From an uncultured Cohaesibacter sp. (GTDB lineage: Bacteria; Pseudomonadota; Alphaproteobacteria; Rhizobiales; Cohaesibacteraceae), in the NCBI RefSeq assembly GCF_963678225.1, contig NZ_OY782763.1:434001-498000 (forward strand): a stretch of DNA of 64,000 bases, in the 5' to 3' direction. Each line of letters begins with the position of its first letter. Positions within the stretch are counted from its first letter, which is position 1. The position numbers were made by a program, and so were the translations under genes. Shown here one piece after another: positions 56,535-64,000 of the stretch. The notes beneath the pieces were generated by a model that ran no database searches, was not told where the DNA came from, and was given only the letters and a program-made list of their open reading frames with translations.

Positions 56535-56570
56535 AATAGAATATTCTATTGTATAATATACTGCATACAA
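56535..56570 (+). promoter_or_regulatory. Promoter with palindromic operator before the DoxX-like gene
   Basis: A perfect 16-bp palindrome AATAGAATATTCTATT (56535-56550) directly precedes a TATAAT -10 element (56552-56557). A second inverted repeat, TTGTAT (56549-56554) and ATACAA (56565-56570), spans the -10. Both would place a repressor over the promoter. TTGTAT/ATACAA arms resemble sites of GntR-type regulators, and a GntR gene lies just beyond the DoxX-like gene. Confidence 0.5.
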
Positions 56571-56640
56571 ATCTGAATAATCCTTGTGATCATTCATCCA
56601 GACTTCAAAATCAAAAGCAACCAGCTTGATGGATATCGAA

Positions 56641-57069
56641 ATGAAACCAGCATTCACTCTGCCCCCTTTCGCATTGCTGCGCATCGTCACCGGCCTCATC
56701 TACATCCCTCACGTTCTGTTCAAGTTTCAGGCGTTTGATATGTTGCTTGGCTATTTTGCCAAAGTCGGCCTTCAGCCAGCCATCTTCTTTGTGCTTCTGG
56801 CAATTGTGACCGAAACCGCTGTTGTCATCGGCCTGACCTTCAACATTCTGCCAAAATGGCTTGGTCTCGCATCAACCGGCACCATGGCGATTGCCGCCTA
56901 CACCACGCTCTTCACCAAAGGAGAATTCGTGTGGACCTGGAACAAGGGGGGTGTTGAATATATCTTCTTGCTTGGTTTCGTGTCCTTCATCATTGCATGG
57001 GAAGCATGGCGTCAGGAACGCGCAGAATATGGCCGCAACTTCTTCCTGTGGCCAACCAAAGCCAAGTAA
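56641..57069 (+). CDS. DoxX-like membrane protein
   Basis: A 142-residue inner-membrane protein with four hydrophobic segments. The first (LLRIVTGLIYIPHVLFKFQAF) carries the arginine and GLI pattern of the DoxX/SURF4-like family; AIVTETAVVIGLTFNILPKWLGLAS is the second to third segment region. Relatives are quinone-reductase-like or redox-linked membrane proteins of mostly unclear role. Start choice is uncertain: ATG at 56641 has GGATATCGAA upstream, ATG at 56629 (MDIEMKPAF) is also possible. It may be controlled by the GntR regulator encoded convergently. Confidence 0.82.
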   Translation: MKPAFTLPPFALLRIVTGLIYIPHVLFKFQAFDMLLGYFAKVGLQPAIFFVLLAIVTETAVVIGLTFNILPKWLGLASTGTMAIAAYTTLFTKGEFVWTWNKGGVEYIFLLGFVSFIIAWEAWRQERAEYGRNFFLWPTKAK

Positions 57070-57100
57070 GAGCTACCGCTCATCAAGAGCACAAAAAACA

Positions 57101-57130
57101 AAAAGCGGGCTTTTAGCCCGTTTTTTTTTT
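57101..57130. terminator. Bidirectional terminator
   Basis: CGGGCT and AGCCCG form a short stem with a TTT loop, preceded by AAAAG and followed by a run of ten T. It lies between the convergent DoxX-like and GntR genes. Confidence 0.92.
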
Positions 57131-57178
57131 CATTCGATACCGCAATTTCAAGAGAAAGCAGGAACTACGACTTGAGCG

Positions 57179-57865
57179 TCAATGCGCTCCTTGAAGATAG
57201 ATCCGTCCCAGCCCGCGTGTCAGCGCCTTTTCCGCCTCTGAAGGATCAATGGTCAGATAGTCATCAAAGACCTCTTTGGCCTCGGCTTCCCGTCTCTCCA
57301 GAATATGCTCCAGAATGGACTGCTGTTTGCTGAAATAGGCCCGTTTGCAAACATAGCCCTCCAGCATCACCTTACGCAGGAAGCGGATTCGGGCAGAAAT
57401 ATTATTGTTGATCTGCGCCATCACCGGATTCTTGGTCAGCATGGTGACATCATGAAGAAAAGCCTGATCAGCCCGCGCCATCTCGCAAGGCGGCATCTCA
57501 TTGCCATGTTCAACCATCTGCTGACAGGAAGTGAGCAATGCCTCCACTTCTGATTTCTCAGCACGCTCGAAAACATGTGGCAAAATGGAGAGATGAAAGG
57601 TCTTGTAGGCTTCAGCCAAATGCAACACATCCTGCAAATCAAGCGTGCGGCAGAAGAAACCATAATTCTTCCTGAAGTCAATCAGGTCTTCGGTCACAAG
57701 ACGGTTGAGCGCTTCGCGAACCGGTGTCCGGCTAACCCCGAGCTCATGCGCCAGATCGGTCTCATTGATCTTGGCCCCAGGCATGAAGCGAAACTCTATC
57801 GCCATCTCGCGAACAGCGGAGAAAACGTCACCCGATGATGAAACTGTTTGAGCTTCCTGTGCCAT
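57179..57865 (-). CDS. GntR-family transcriptional regulator (FCD type)
   Basis: A 228-residue regulator with an N-terminal winged helix-turn-helix (INETDLAHELGVSRTPVREALNRLVTEDLI, the classic GntR recognition region) and a helical C-terminal ligand domain of the FadR/FCD kind (HLAEAYKTFHLSILPHVFERAEKSE and further helices). Such proteins usually repress transport or catabolic genes until a small carboxylate binds. AGGTAAG lies before ATG 57865; the frame opens with a TTG at 57883. Two AAGNACTT motifs overlap its leader and may be auto-regulatory. Target and ligand are unknown. Confidence 0.9.
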   Translation of the reverse strand: MAQEAQTVSSSGDVFSAVREMAIEFRFMPGAKINETDLAHELGVSRTPVREALNRLVTEDLIDFRKNYGFFCRTLDLQDVLHLAEAYKTFHLSILPHVFERAEKSEVEALLTSCQQMVEHGNEMPPCEMARADQAFLHDVTMLTKNPVMAQINNNISARIRFLRKVMLEGYVCKRAYFSKQQSILEHILERREAEAKEVFDDYLTIDPSEAEKALTRGLGRIYLQGAH

Positions 57866-58316
57866 AAAGTACTTACCTAGCAAGCACTTGCCCCGAAAAG
57901 GTCAAGTATCTGGAATGCTGCATCAAAGATGTCGAAACGGACATCTCTTGATCTTGGCCGATCAACACAGCGAACATTGAGAGTGGCTTTTGCGACTGTC
58001 CTTGAAATCGAAAAACCTTCATCAAAAAGAATAATGGGCAAAGAAGGCAATCACAAGATCGATTGTGACAATTCGCCTGTCACTCTGCTGAATTGCTTAA
58101 AATATAAACCAATTGGATAGGTTTCGAGGTACAACTTGGGTCGGAAAAGATCGTCTGAGTCGATTCTCGAACGGACTCGAAAGCCCATCAGAGTCCAGCG
58201 AAATTCGAAGGAAAATTTTTCCGCTGTTGATTGCCGTGAATAGCAAACAGAGCGCTTCAAATTGCATGCCCTCTGTGGCTATTTAGATCATCTCACAGCA
58301 AGGATGAGGTAAGACC
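57866..58316. other. Divergent gntR-dnaB control region
   Basis: Near gntR are AAGTACTT (57867-57874) and AAGCACTT (57882-57889), 15 bases apart. Further right lie a perfect inverted repeat AGATGTC-N6-GACATCT (57927-57946) and GTGACA-N7-TGTCAC (58065-58083). The dnaB ribosome site GAGGTAAG ends the region. Open frames here show no support. Confidence 0.5.
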
Positions 58317-59804
58317 ATGGAAACCGCTGCAAAGCTCGAAAAAGCCGATGACATCACATCTCGTCAGGCGCCACACAATCTGGAAGCCGAGCAGCAGCTA
58401 CTAGGTGCAATTCTGGTCAACAACCAGACTTACGACCGTGTAGAGGCTTTTCTGAAGCCACATCATTTCTTCGATCCGAATCTGCAAGACATCTTTGAAA
58501 AGATGTCCAAGCTAATCCGGTCCGGCAAGATCGCTTCCCCGGTTACCTTGAAAACCTTTTTCCCGGCAGACTATGTCATCGCCGACATGCCAATCGATGT
58601 CTATTTGTTGCGTTTGGCGTCTCAGGCAACCTCTATCATCAATGCCGAAGATTATGGCCTCTTGATCATGGACCTTGCCACCCGGCGCAATCTCATCGAG
58701 ATCGGCACCGATGTGGTCAATGTTGCCTATGATGCTCCCATTGATACGCCACCGCGCATCCAGATCGAAGATGCAGAAAAGCGCCTGTTTGAACTGGCTG
58801 AAACCGGCGGCGAAAAGGGCGGTTTCCAGTCCTTTGCTACAGCTGCAACGGAAGCCATCGAGATGGCCGAAGCAGCCTACAAGCGTGATGGACAGCTATC
58901 GGGCATCTCCACGGGGCTTACCGACCTCGATCAAAAAATGGGTGGCCTGCAGCATTCGGACTTGATCATTCTTGCTGCTCGTCCCGCGATGGGTAAAACC
59001 TCGCTGGTGACCAACATCGCCTACAACATCGCAAGTGCTTACCGGGCTGAAGAACAACCCGATGGCTCGTTGAAAACCATAAACGGAGGCGTAGTTGGCT
59101 TCTTCTCGCTAGAAATGAGCGCTGAACAGCTGGCCACCCGTGTTATCGCCGAGCAGGCAATGGTCTCTTCGGAAAAGATCCGCCGAGGCAAGGTCGATCA
59201 GGACGAATTTGCCCGCATTGCGCAAAAAGCACAGGAAATGCAGATCACGCCGCTGCATATCGACCCGACCGGTGGTATTTCCATCGCCCAGCTGGCCGCG
59301 CGTGCTCGCCGCCTCAAGCGCCAGAAGGGCCTTGATCTGCTGATCGTCGACTATCTTCAGCTGCTTTCCGGTTCCGCCTCCAAGGCCTCCCAGGGTCGCG
59401 TGCAGGAAATCACCGAAATCACGACCAACCTCAAGGCTCTCGCCAAGGAGTTGAGCGTTCCGGTCATCGCCCTCTCCCAGCTTTCTCGTCAGGTGGAAGC
59501 CCGAGACGATAAACGCCCGCAGCTCGCTGACCTTCGTGAATCCGGCTCCATCGAGCAGGACGCCGACGTCGTACTCTTCATCTATCGCGAGGAATATTAC
59601 AAGATGCGCGAAGAGCCCAAGCCCGGCACGGAAGAGCATTTCACCTGGCAGTCCGAAATGGAGCGCTGCATGGGCAAGGCGGAAGTCATCATCGCCAAGC
59701 AGCGTCACGGCCCTACCGGCATCGTGCCTCTCGCCTTCCAGGGCGAATTCACGCGCTTCTCCGATTTGGCGCGCGACGAATATATCCCCGAGGCTTACGA
59801 ATAA
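58317..59804 (+). CDS. dnaB: Replicative DNA helicase
   Basis: The hexameric 5'-to-3' helicase of the replication fork. The 495-residue protein has the N-terminal domain (PHNLEAEQQLLGAILVNNQTYDRV) that binds primase and loader, and the RecA-like domain with Walker A ARPAMGKTSLV, GFFSLEMSAEQLATR, Walker B LLIVDYLQLL, IALSQLSRQVEARDDKRPQLADLRESGSIEQDAD split by helices, and FTRFSDL near the C-terminus. No intein. GAGGTAAG precedes the ATG. rplI-dnaB-alr-radA order is typical of the class. Confidence 0.98.
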   Translation: METAAKLEKADDITSRQAPHNLEAEQQLLGAILVNNQTYDRVEAFLKPHHFFDPNLQDIFEKMSKLIRSGKIASPVTLKTFFPADYVIADMPIDVYLLRLASQATSIINAEDYGLLIMDLATRRNLIEIGTDVVNVAYDAPIDTPPRIQIEDAEKRLFELAETGGEKGGFQSFATAATEAIEMAEAAYKRDGQLSGISTGLTDLDQKMGGLQHSDLIILAARPAMGKTSLVTNIAYNIASAYRAEEQPDGSLKTINGGVVGFFSLEMSAEQLATRVIAEQAMVSSEKIRRGKVDQDEFARIAQKAQEMQITPLHIDPTGGISIAQLAARARRLKRQKGLDLLIVDYLQLLSGSASKASQGRVQEITEITTNLKALAKELSVPVIALSQLSRQVEARDDKRPQLADLRESGSIEQDADVVLFIYREEYYKMREEPKPGTEEHFTWQSEMERCMGKAEVIIAKQRHGPTGIVPLAFQGEFTRFSDLARDEYIPEAYE

Positions 59805-59832
59805 GAGTACGGACCAAAGATATGAGATCAGA

Positions 59833-59853
59833 GAAACGCCTTCGGGCGTTTCT
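59833..59853 (+). terminator. Probable terminator after dnaB
   Basis: GAAACGCC pairs with GGCGTTTC around the very stable TTCG loop, 28 bases past the dnaB stop. The T-run is poor (TTTCTTC). A second hairpin, AAGGAGCG/CGCTCCTT, sits at about 59989-60006 without a clear role. Confidence 0.65.
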
Positions 59854-60053
59854 TCGCGATTGGGCGCATCTTTGATCATTCCCTTCATGGGTTTATCGCG
59901 TCAATGCCTATTTCCATCTTCGGGTAACCAAGGCGAGACCGGACAAAGCTGCATAGCCTTTGCTTTGATAAAAGGACCAAAAGCAAACAAAGGAGCGCCC
60001 GCTCCTTACGCCATCCATTAATTGCGACCAAGGAAAAGGGGCATGCATTCCAA

Positions 60054-60335
60054 ATGAAAATGTTTCAAGAGCATAACAGCCGAAAATCGCAGGCCCACAA
60101 AGATATCTATGCGGCTTATGAGATCGCCTATACGCTGGTCGACTTTTCCGCGGCTCTTCTGTTTGTCATTGGCTCGGTTATGTTCTTTTATGAAAGCTGG
60201 CAGATCCCCGGCACATGGTGCTTTCTGATCGGCTCCATTTTCTTTGGTGTCAAACCGACATTGCGCGTGGTTAGAGAATTTCATTATCTGGCCATCGGTC
60301 GCAAGAAGCATCTCGCCGAGCGCGCCCGCAACTGA
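60054..60335 (+). CDS. YrhK-domain small membrane protein
   Basis: A 93-residue protein with two hydrophobic segments (VDFSAALLFVIGSVMFFYESW and GTWCFLIGSIFFGVKPTLRVV, about residues 29-49 and 53-73) in the pattern of the YrhK domain, which has an alternating GSxxFF repeat and a conserved PTLR end. The role is unknown; the family sits in the inner membrane. A second ATG lies two codons in. AAGGGG stands rather far (about 13 bases) upstream. It lies between dnaB and alr on the same strand. Confidence 0.8.
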   Translation: MKMFQEHNSRKSQAHKDIYAAYEIAYTLVDFSAALLFVIGSVMFFYESWQIPGTWCFLIGSIFFGVKPTLRVVREFHYLAIGRKKHLAERARN

Positions 60336-60485
60336 CTTTTGGGCTTGCACCTACTCAGGAGCGCAGACTAAACTGCGCCCAACTCATGGAGCCCGACGCT
60401 CCACCCTACCAAAAACAAGAAAAACGGTTTTCCCTCCCCCTTTGAAGACCGACCGCCTCTGCTAAAGGCGCAGAAAAGGTGCATC

Positions 60486-61649
60486 ATGCCCGATATTTCC
60501 CTCCCCCACATTTCCCATCTCACCGCGCCCGACCCGAGCCTTGCGGGCAGTCACCTGACCATCGATCTCAAGGCCCTTGCCGACAATTACCGTATGCTGG
60601 CGCAGAAGACAGGCTCCGCAGAATGCGCCGCCGTTATCAAGGCTGACGCGTATGGAACGGGCCTTGAACCCGCCGCAGAAACCCTTTGGCAGGCTGGTGC
60701 GCGCACGTTCTTCGTGGCTCATCCGCAGGAAGGCGCCAAGGCACGCACCCTGCTGCCCGATGCGGTTATATATGTGCTCAATGGCCTGGTGGGAGACGAC
60801 AGCAAAGACGGTTTTGACTATTATCGCGCCCATCAGCTGCGCCCTGTGCTCGGTTGTCGAGAGGAAGTTTCCCTCTGGCAGGATTATTGCGCCAACAGAG
60901 AAGAGGCCCTTCCCTGCGCCATTCATTTCGACACCGGAATGAACCGCCTTGGCTTGAGCTTTGCAGATGCCGAAGCCCTCTCAATGCAATGGAAGACAGC
61001 CAAACCGTCCTTTGCGCTCGAGCTGATCATCAGTCATCTGGTGTGCGCCGACGAACCCAAACACCCGAAAAATCAGGACCAGCTGGAAAAATTCCGTGCC
61101 GTGCGCGCCCTGTTCCCGGATGTGAAGGCCTCTCTGGCCAATTCTGGTGGCGTGTTCCTTGGGCCAGACTATCATTTTGATCTCTGCCGCCCGGGCATTG
61201 CGCTTTATGGCGGAGCGGTTTGTGAGGGCGAAAAAAGCCCGATGAAGGTCGTCGCAACGCTCAAAAGCCGCGTGCTTTCCACTCGTGACGTGCCCGAAGG
61301 ACAATCGGTCAGCTACGGCGCGACAGAGACCACCAAACGCAACAGCCGGCTTGCCATACTCTGCCTTGGCTACGCCGATGGCTATCTGCGCACGGCCAGC
61401 AGCAGCGACCTCAAAAAAGGCGCAAAGGTCGCCATCAATCGCCATCAGGCGCCCATCATTGGTCGGGTGACTATGGATCTGATTATCGTTGATGTGACGG
61501 GCATTCCTCAGGAGCAGGTCAAGCGCGGCGACTGGGCCGAATTTTTCGGCAGCCAGATCCCCGTCGACGATGTGGCCGAGGCGGCAGGCACCATCAGTTA
61601 TGAACTTCTGACAAGCCTTGGCTTGCGCGCCCTTCGCAGCTATTTATAA
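60486..61649 (+). CDS. alr: Alanine racemase
   Basis: Makes D-alanine for peptidoglycan with pyridoxal phosphate. The 387-residue protein has the N-terminal barrel with the PLP lysine in AAVIKADAYGTG, FDTGMNRLGLSF, SLANSGGVF and DLCRPGIALYGG, and the C-terminal domain with the second catalytic residue (Tyr) in SVSYGATET and GRVTMDLIIVDVTG. AAGG lies 7 bases before the ATG. radA follows 44 bases downstream, probably on the same transcript. Confidence 0.96.
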   Translation: MPDISLPHISHLTAPDPSLAGSHLTIDLKALADNYRMLAQKTGSAECAAVIKADAYGTGLEPAAETLWQAGARTFFVAHPQEGAKARTLLPDAVIYVLNGLVGDDSKDGFDYYRAHQLRPVLGCREEVSLWQDYCANREEALPCAIHFDTGMNRLGLSFADAEALSMQWKTAKPSFALELIISHLVCADEPKHPKNQDQLEKFRAVRALFPDVKASLANSGGVFLGPDYHFDLCRPGIALYGGAVCEGEKSPMKVVATLKSRVLSTRDVPEGQSVSYGATETTKRNSRLAILCLGYADGYLRTASSSDLKKGAKVAINRHQAPIIGRVTMDLIIVDVTGIPQEQVKRGDWAEFFGSQIPVDDVAEAAGTISYELLTSLGLRALRSYL

Positions 61650-61693
61650 GCGCTCGAAAGAAAAGCGACAGGGATTCGGAGAAAGAACACACC

Positions 61694-63100
61694 ATGGCAC
61701 GCAAGAAATCGACATTTGTCTGCCAGTCATGCGGCGCGGTAACAAACCGCTGGGCGGGACGCTGCGAATCCTGCGGTGAATGGAACTCCATCATCGAAGA
61801 GGTCGAAAGCGCAGGCATCGGCAGCTCTCCCAAAACCATCCGGGGTAAATCCGGCAGGGTTGTGGAGCTGGTGCCGCTTTCAGGCGAAGACAAGCCCGCT
61901 CCGCGCATCGAAACGGGTGTTGGCGAGCTGGATCGCGTCACTGGCGGCGGCTTCGTCAAAGGCTCGGTGCTGTTGCTTGGTGGCGATCCAGGCATCGGAA
62001 AATCCACCCTGCTGATTCAGGCCTCCGCCGCCCTCACCCACCATGGACACAGCGTGGTCTATATTTCCGGTGAGGAGGCGATTGATCAGGTGCGTATGCG
62101 GGCGGCTCGTCTCGGCCTTGCCGAGGCAACCGTGCAGCTGGCTGCCGAAACCAGCGTGGAAGACATTCTGGCCACCCTCACCTCTGGCCCTCCGCCCCAA
62201 ATGGTCGTGATCGATTCGATCCAGACCCTCTGGACAGAAGCCGCAGACAGCGCTCCGGGCACTGTGACGCAGGTGCGCGCATCTGCACAGGCCATGATCC
62301 GCTATGCCAAACAGACCGGAGCAGCCGTCATCCTCGTTGGTCACGTCACCAAGGATGGCCAGATCGCAGGCCCGCGCGTTGTGGAACATATGGTGGATGG
62401 CGTTCTGCATTTTGAAGGGGATTCCGGCCACCAGTTCCGCATACTGCGCGCCATCAAGAACCGTTTCGGCCCAACTGACGAAATCGGCGTGTTTGAAATG
62501 ACCGGAGGTGGCCTCACACAAGTGGCCAACCCTTCGGCCATGTTCCTTGGCGAACGCAACACCTCAACGCCCGGCGCTGCCGTTCTGGCTGGCATGGAAG
62601 GCTCCCGACCCTTGCTCGTGGAAATTCAGGCTCTGGTGGCCCAGTCTCCGCTCGGCACCCCGCGCCGCGCCGTTGTCGGCTGGGATTCAAGCCGCCTGTC
62701 CATGATCCTTGCGGTTCTGGATGCCCATTGCGGCGTGCGTCTTTCCAGCCACGATGTTTATCTCAATGTCGCAGGCGGCATGAAAATCAGTGAACCGGCA
62801 GCAGATCTTGCGGTGGCAGCCGCGCTGGTCTCCTCGCTGGCAGGCATAGCGCTTCCATCCGATTGCGTCTATTTCGGCGAGGTCAGTCTGTCCGGCGCCG
62901 TGCGTCCGGTGTCGCACACAGCATCGCGAATCAAGGAATCGGCCAAACTGGGCTTTGCCAAAGCCGTGGTTCCGGAAGCCTCGCAAAAATCGATCAAATC
63001 GGCGGAACTGGAGCTTTCGAACCTCTCAACCTTGACGGATCTGGTGGCTCGCATTGCTTCGGGAACCGAAATCCTGACACAGGACACACAAGAGCCATAA
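61694..63100 (+). CDS. radA: DNA repair protein RadA
   Basis: A RecA-like branch-migration helicase acting in recombination. The 468-residue protein has the N-terminal four-cysteine zinc finger (CQSCGAVTNRWAGRCESCGEW), Walker A GGDPGIGKSTLL, Walker B MVVIDSIQTLW, the RadA-specific KNRFGPTDEIGVFEM, and the Lon-like C-terminal domain (VYLNVAGGMKISEPAADLAVAAAL, SGAVRPVSH). It ends 123 bases before cvpA. Confidence 0.97.
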   Translation: MARKKSTFVCQSCGAVTNRWAGRCESCGEWNSIIEEVESAGIGSSPKTIRGKSGRVVELVPLSGEDKPAPRIETGVGELDRVTGGGFVKGSVLLLGGDPGIGKSTLLIQASAALTHHGHSVVYISGEEAIDQVRMRAARLGLAEATVQLAAETSVEDILATLTSGPPPQMVVIDSIQTLWTEAADSAPGTVTQVRASAQAMIRYAKQTGAAVILVGHVTKDGQIAGPRVVEHMVDGVLHFEGDSGHQFRILRAIKNRFGPTDEIGVFEMTGGGLTQVANPSAMFLGERNTSTPGAAVLAGMEGSRPLLVEIQALVAQSPLGTPRRAVVGWDSSRLSMILAVLDAHCGVRLSSHDVYLNVAGGMKISEPAADLAVAAALVSSLAGIALPSDCVYFGEVSLSGAVRPVSHTASRIKESAKLGFAKAVVPEASQKSIKSAELELSNLSTLTDLVARIASGTEILTQDTQEP

Positions 63101-63223
63101 GAAGTTACCCGAAAAGCCTTGCTCTTGCCCCTTTCTTAGCCCTATAGAAGGGCACGAACGCAATTTCGCCGATGCCTGATCACCATCCAGCCCGTGCTCG
63201 GCCAAACACAGGATGACTTAACA

Positions 63224-63763
63224 ATGCCCATCACACTCCTTGACGGGATTTTTATTATCGTCTTGCTGATCTCAGCTTTTTTGGCCATGATCCGTGGCTT
63301 CGTGCGTGAAGTCCTTTCGATTGCCGCTTGGCTGGCAGCCGCTTTTACGACGCTTAAATTCACCGGGGATCTGTTGCCCTATGTGAAAAGCTACTTGCCT
63401 GAACCCATTCTGGCGCAAGCGGCCACGGCACTTGGCATCTTTCTCGTCACGTTGATTGTGGTGTCCTTCATCACCATCAAGATTTCCGATTTCGTGCTCG
63501 ACAGCTCCATCGGAGCGTTGGACAGAACCCTCGGCTTCGTTTTCGGCGCTGTACGTGGCGCAGTTCTGATGGCCGTTGCGATGGTGTTCTTCAACTGGTT
63601 CGTTCCCAGCGACAAACAGCCCGACTGGATCGCACAGGCCAAGGCCAAACCATTGCTCAACACGGTTGGTGATCGCTTGATCAATCTTCTGCCAGATGAT
63701 CCTGAAGTCCGTATCAAGGAAACCTTGCAGCTCAATCAGGAAGCGCAGGCACAGGACCAATAG
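63224..63763 (+). CDS. cvpA: CvpA-family membrane protein
   Basis: A 179-residue inner-membrane protein with four hydrophobic segments. The CvpA pattern is present: LDGIFIIVLLISAFLAMIRGFVREVLSIAAWL at the N-terminus, and SSIGALDRTLGFVFGAVRGAVLMAVAMV. CvpA is linked to colicin V production and envelope homeostasis and commonly lies just before purF, which is expected right of the window. Start at 63224 has AGGATGA upstream; a frame to 63194 is less likely. The C-terminus is rich in Gln and Ala. Confidence 0.93.
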   Translation: MPITLLDGIFIIVLLISAFLAMIRGFVREVLSIAAWLAAAFTTLKFTGDLLPYVKSYLPEPILAQAATALGIFLVTLIVVSFITIKISDFVLDSSIGALDRTLGFVFGAVRGAVLMAVAMVFFNWFVPSDKQPDWIAQAKAKPLLNTVGDRLINLLPDDPEVRIKETLQLNQEAQAQDQ

Positions 63764-64000
63764 ATATGCAGTCATTCCATTTTCGAATTGGTAAAAGACC
63801 ACGGAATGACCAAAGCATAGATGACGAAATGAGTGCGCTGTGATAGACATGGCAGCAACATGATTGGCGGGGACATCCCGCCATTCTGCATTCTGGAGCC
63901 ACTGCATCCCTTTTGAGGTCACTCAGGTGCATATTGCTCTAGACATCAGAACAACAGTTTCTCCGGGCCTTCCTGTTGTGGGGCCTGCTCGCATTTCGCA
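63764..64000. other. Right-edge sequence after cvpA
   Basis: No gene can be supported in these 237 bases. An inverted repeat GTCATTCC (63771-63778) / GGAATGAC (63803-63810) follows cvpA and could be a weak terminator or leader element. By usual order purF would start beyond the edge. Confidence 0.4.

Noticed and set aside
63889-64000. Possible start of purF at the right edge (GTG-initiated frame near 63929)
   Set aside because: The visible residues do not match the PurF N-terminus, so no partial gene is called.
1-64000. tRNA genes, CRISPR arrays, insertion sequences, prophage, defence systems
   Set aside because: None was seen on either strand. Nearly every base is accounted for by housekeeping genes and their spacers.

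Overview
The window is a stretch of chromosome from an alphaproteobacterium, most probably of the order Hyphomicrobiales. The evidence is the gene order lptF-lptG-lptD-surA-pdxA-rsmA, then gmk-yicC, mltG-fabF-acpP-fabG-fabD, rpsF-rpsR-DUF2232-rplI and dnaB-alr-radA-cvpA, together with perM-hdaA-ppk-ppx beside purM-purN and a B12-dependent ribonucleotide reductase of alphaproteobacterial type. A facultatively anaerobic marine lineage such as Cohaesibacter would fit the oxygen-independent NrdJ plus an L-lactate dehydrogenase, but that genus is an inference.

Layout. 1-5.9 kb: the start of a CheY-like receiver protein, a long control region with two NrdR boxes, nrdJ, a LysE-type exporter and a small exported protein. 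6-13.8 kb: AMP nucleosidase, two tandem membrane-bound EAL phosphodiesterases with redox-type periplasmic domains, and a large exported protein of unknown function. 13.8-19.4 kb: aspS, an acetyltransferase, ribonuclease D and an MFS exporter. 19.4-28.3 kb: a leftward run perM-hdaA-ppk-ppx-unknown (polyphosphate turnover and replication control) back to back with purM-purN. 28.4-37 kb: a small exported protein, ndk, a glutathione transferase, an ABC-F protein, a VOC protein, an aldo/keto reductase, ldh, holC and pepA. 37.4-45.2 kb: outer-membrane assembly genes (lptF, lptG, lptD, surA) followed by pdxA and rsmA. 45.2-53.3 kb: leftward gmk and yicC, an unknown gene, mltG and the fatty-acid genes fabF, acpP, fabG and fabD. 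53.9-56.5 kb: the ribosomal protein cluster. 56.6-57.9 kb: a DoxX-like membrane protein and a GntR regulator. 58.3-64 kb: dnaB, a YrhK-domain protein, alr, radA and cvpA, with purF expected just past the right edge.

How the genes work together: most are housekeeping genes for nucleotide supply (nrdJ, ndk, gmk, purM, purN, amn), envelope building (lpt genes, surA, mltG, alr, fab genes), translation (aspS, rpsF, rpsR, rplI, rsmA, ABC-F) and DNA replication or repair (dnaB, hdaA, holC, radA). I found no tRNA or rRNA gene, CRISPR array, insertion sequence, prophage or defence island.

I see no clear undescribed multi-gene system. The most interesting signals are small: a His/Asp-rich metal-binding-like linker in NrdJ, the NrdR box pair, the CSS-type phosphodiesterase pair, the oppositely biased tails on S6 and L9, a palindrome overlapping the DoxX promoter, a CRP-like site before ppk, and several unexplained leader hairpins.
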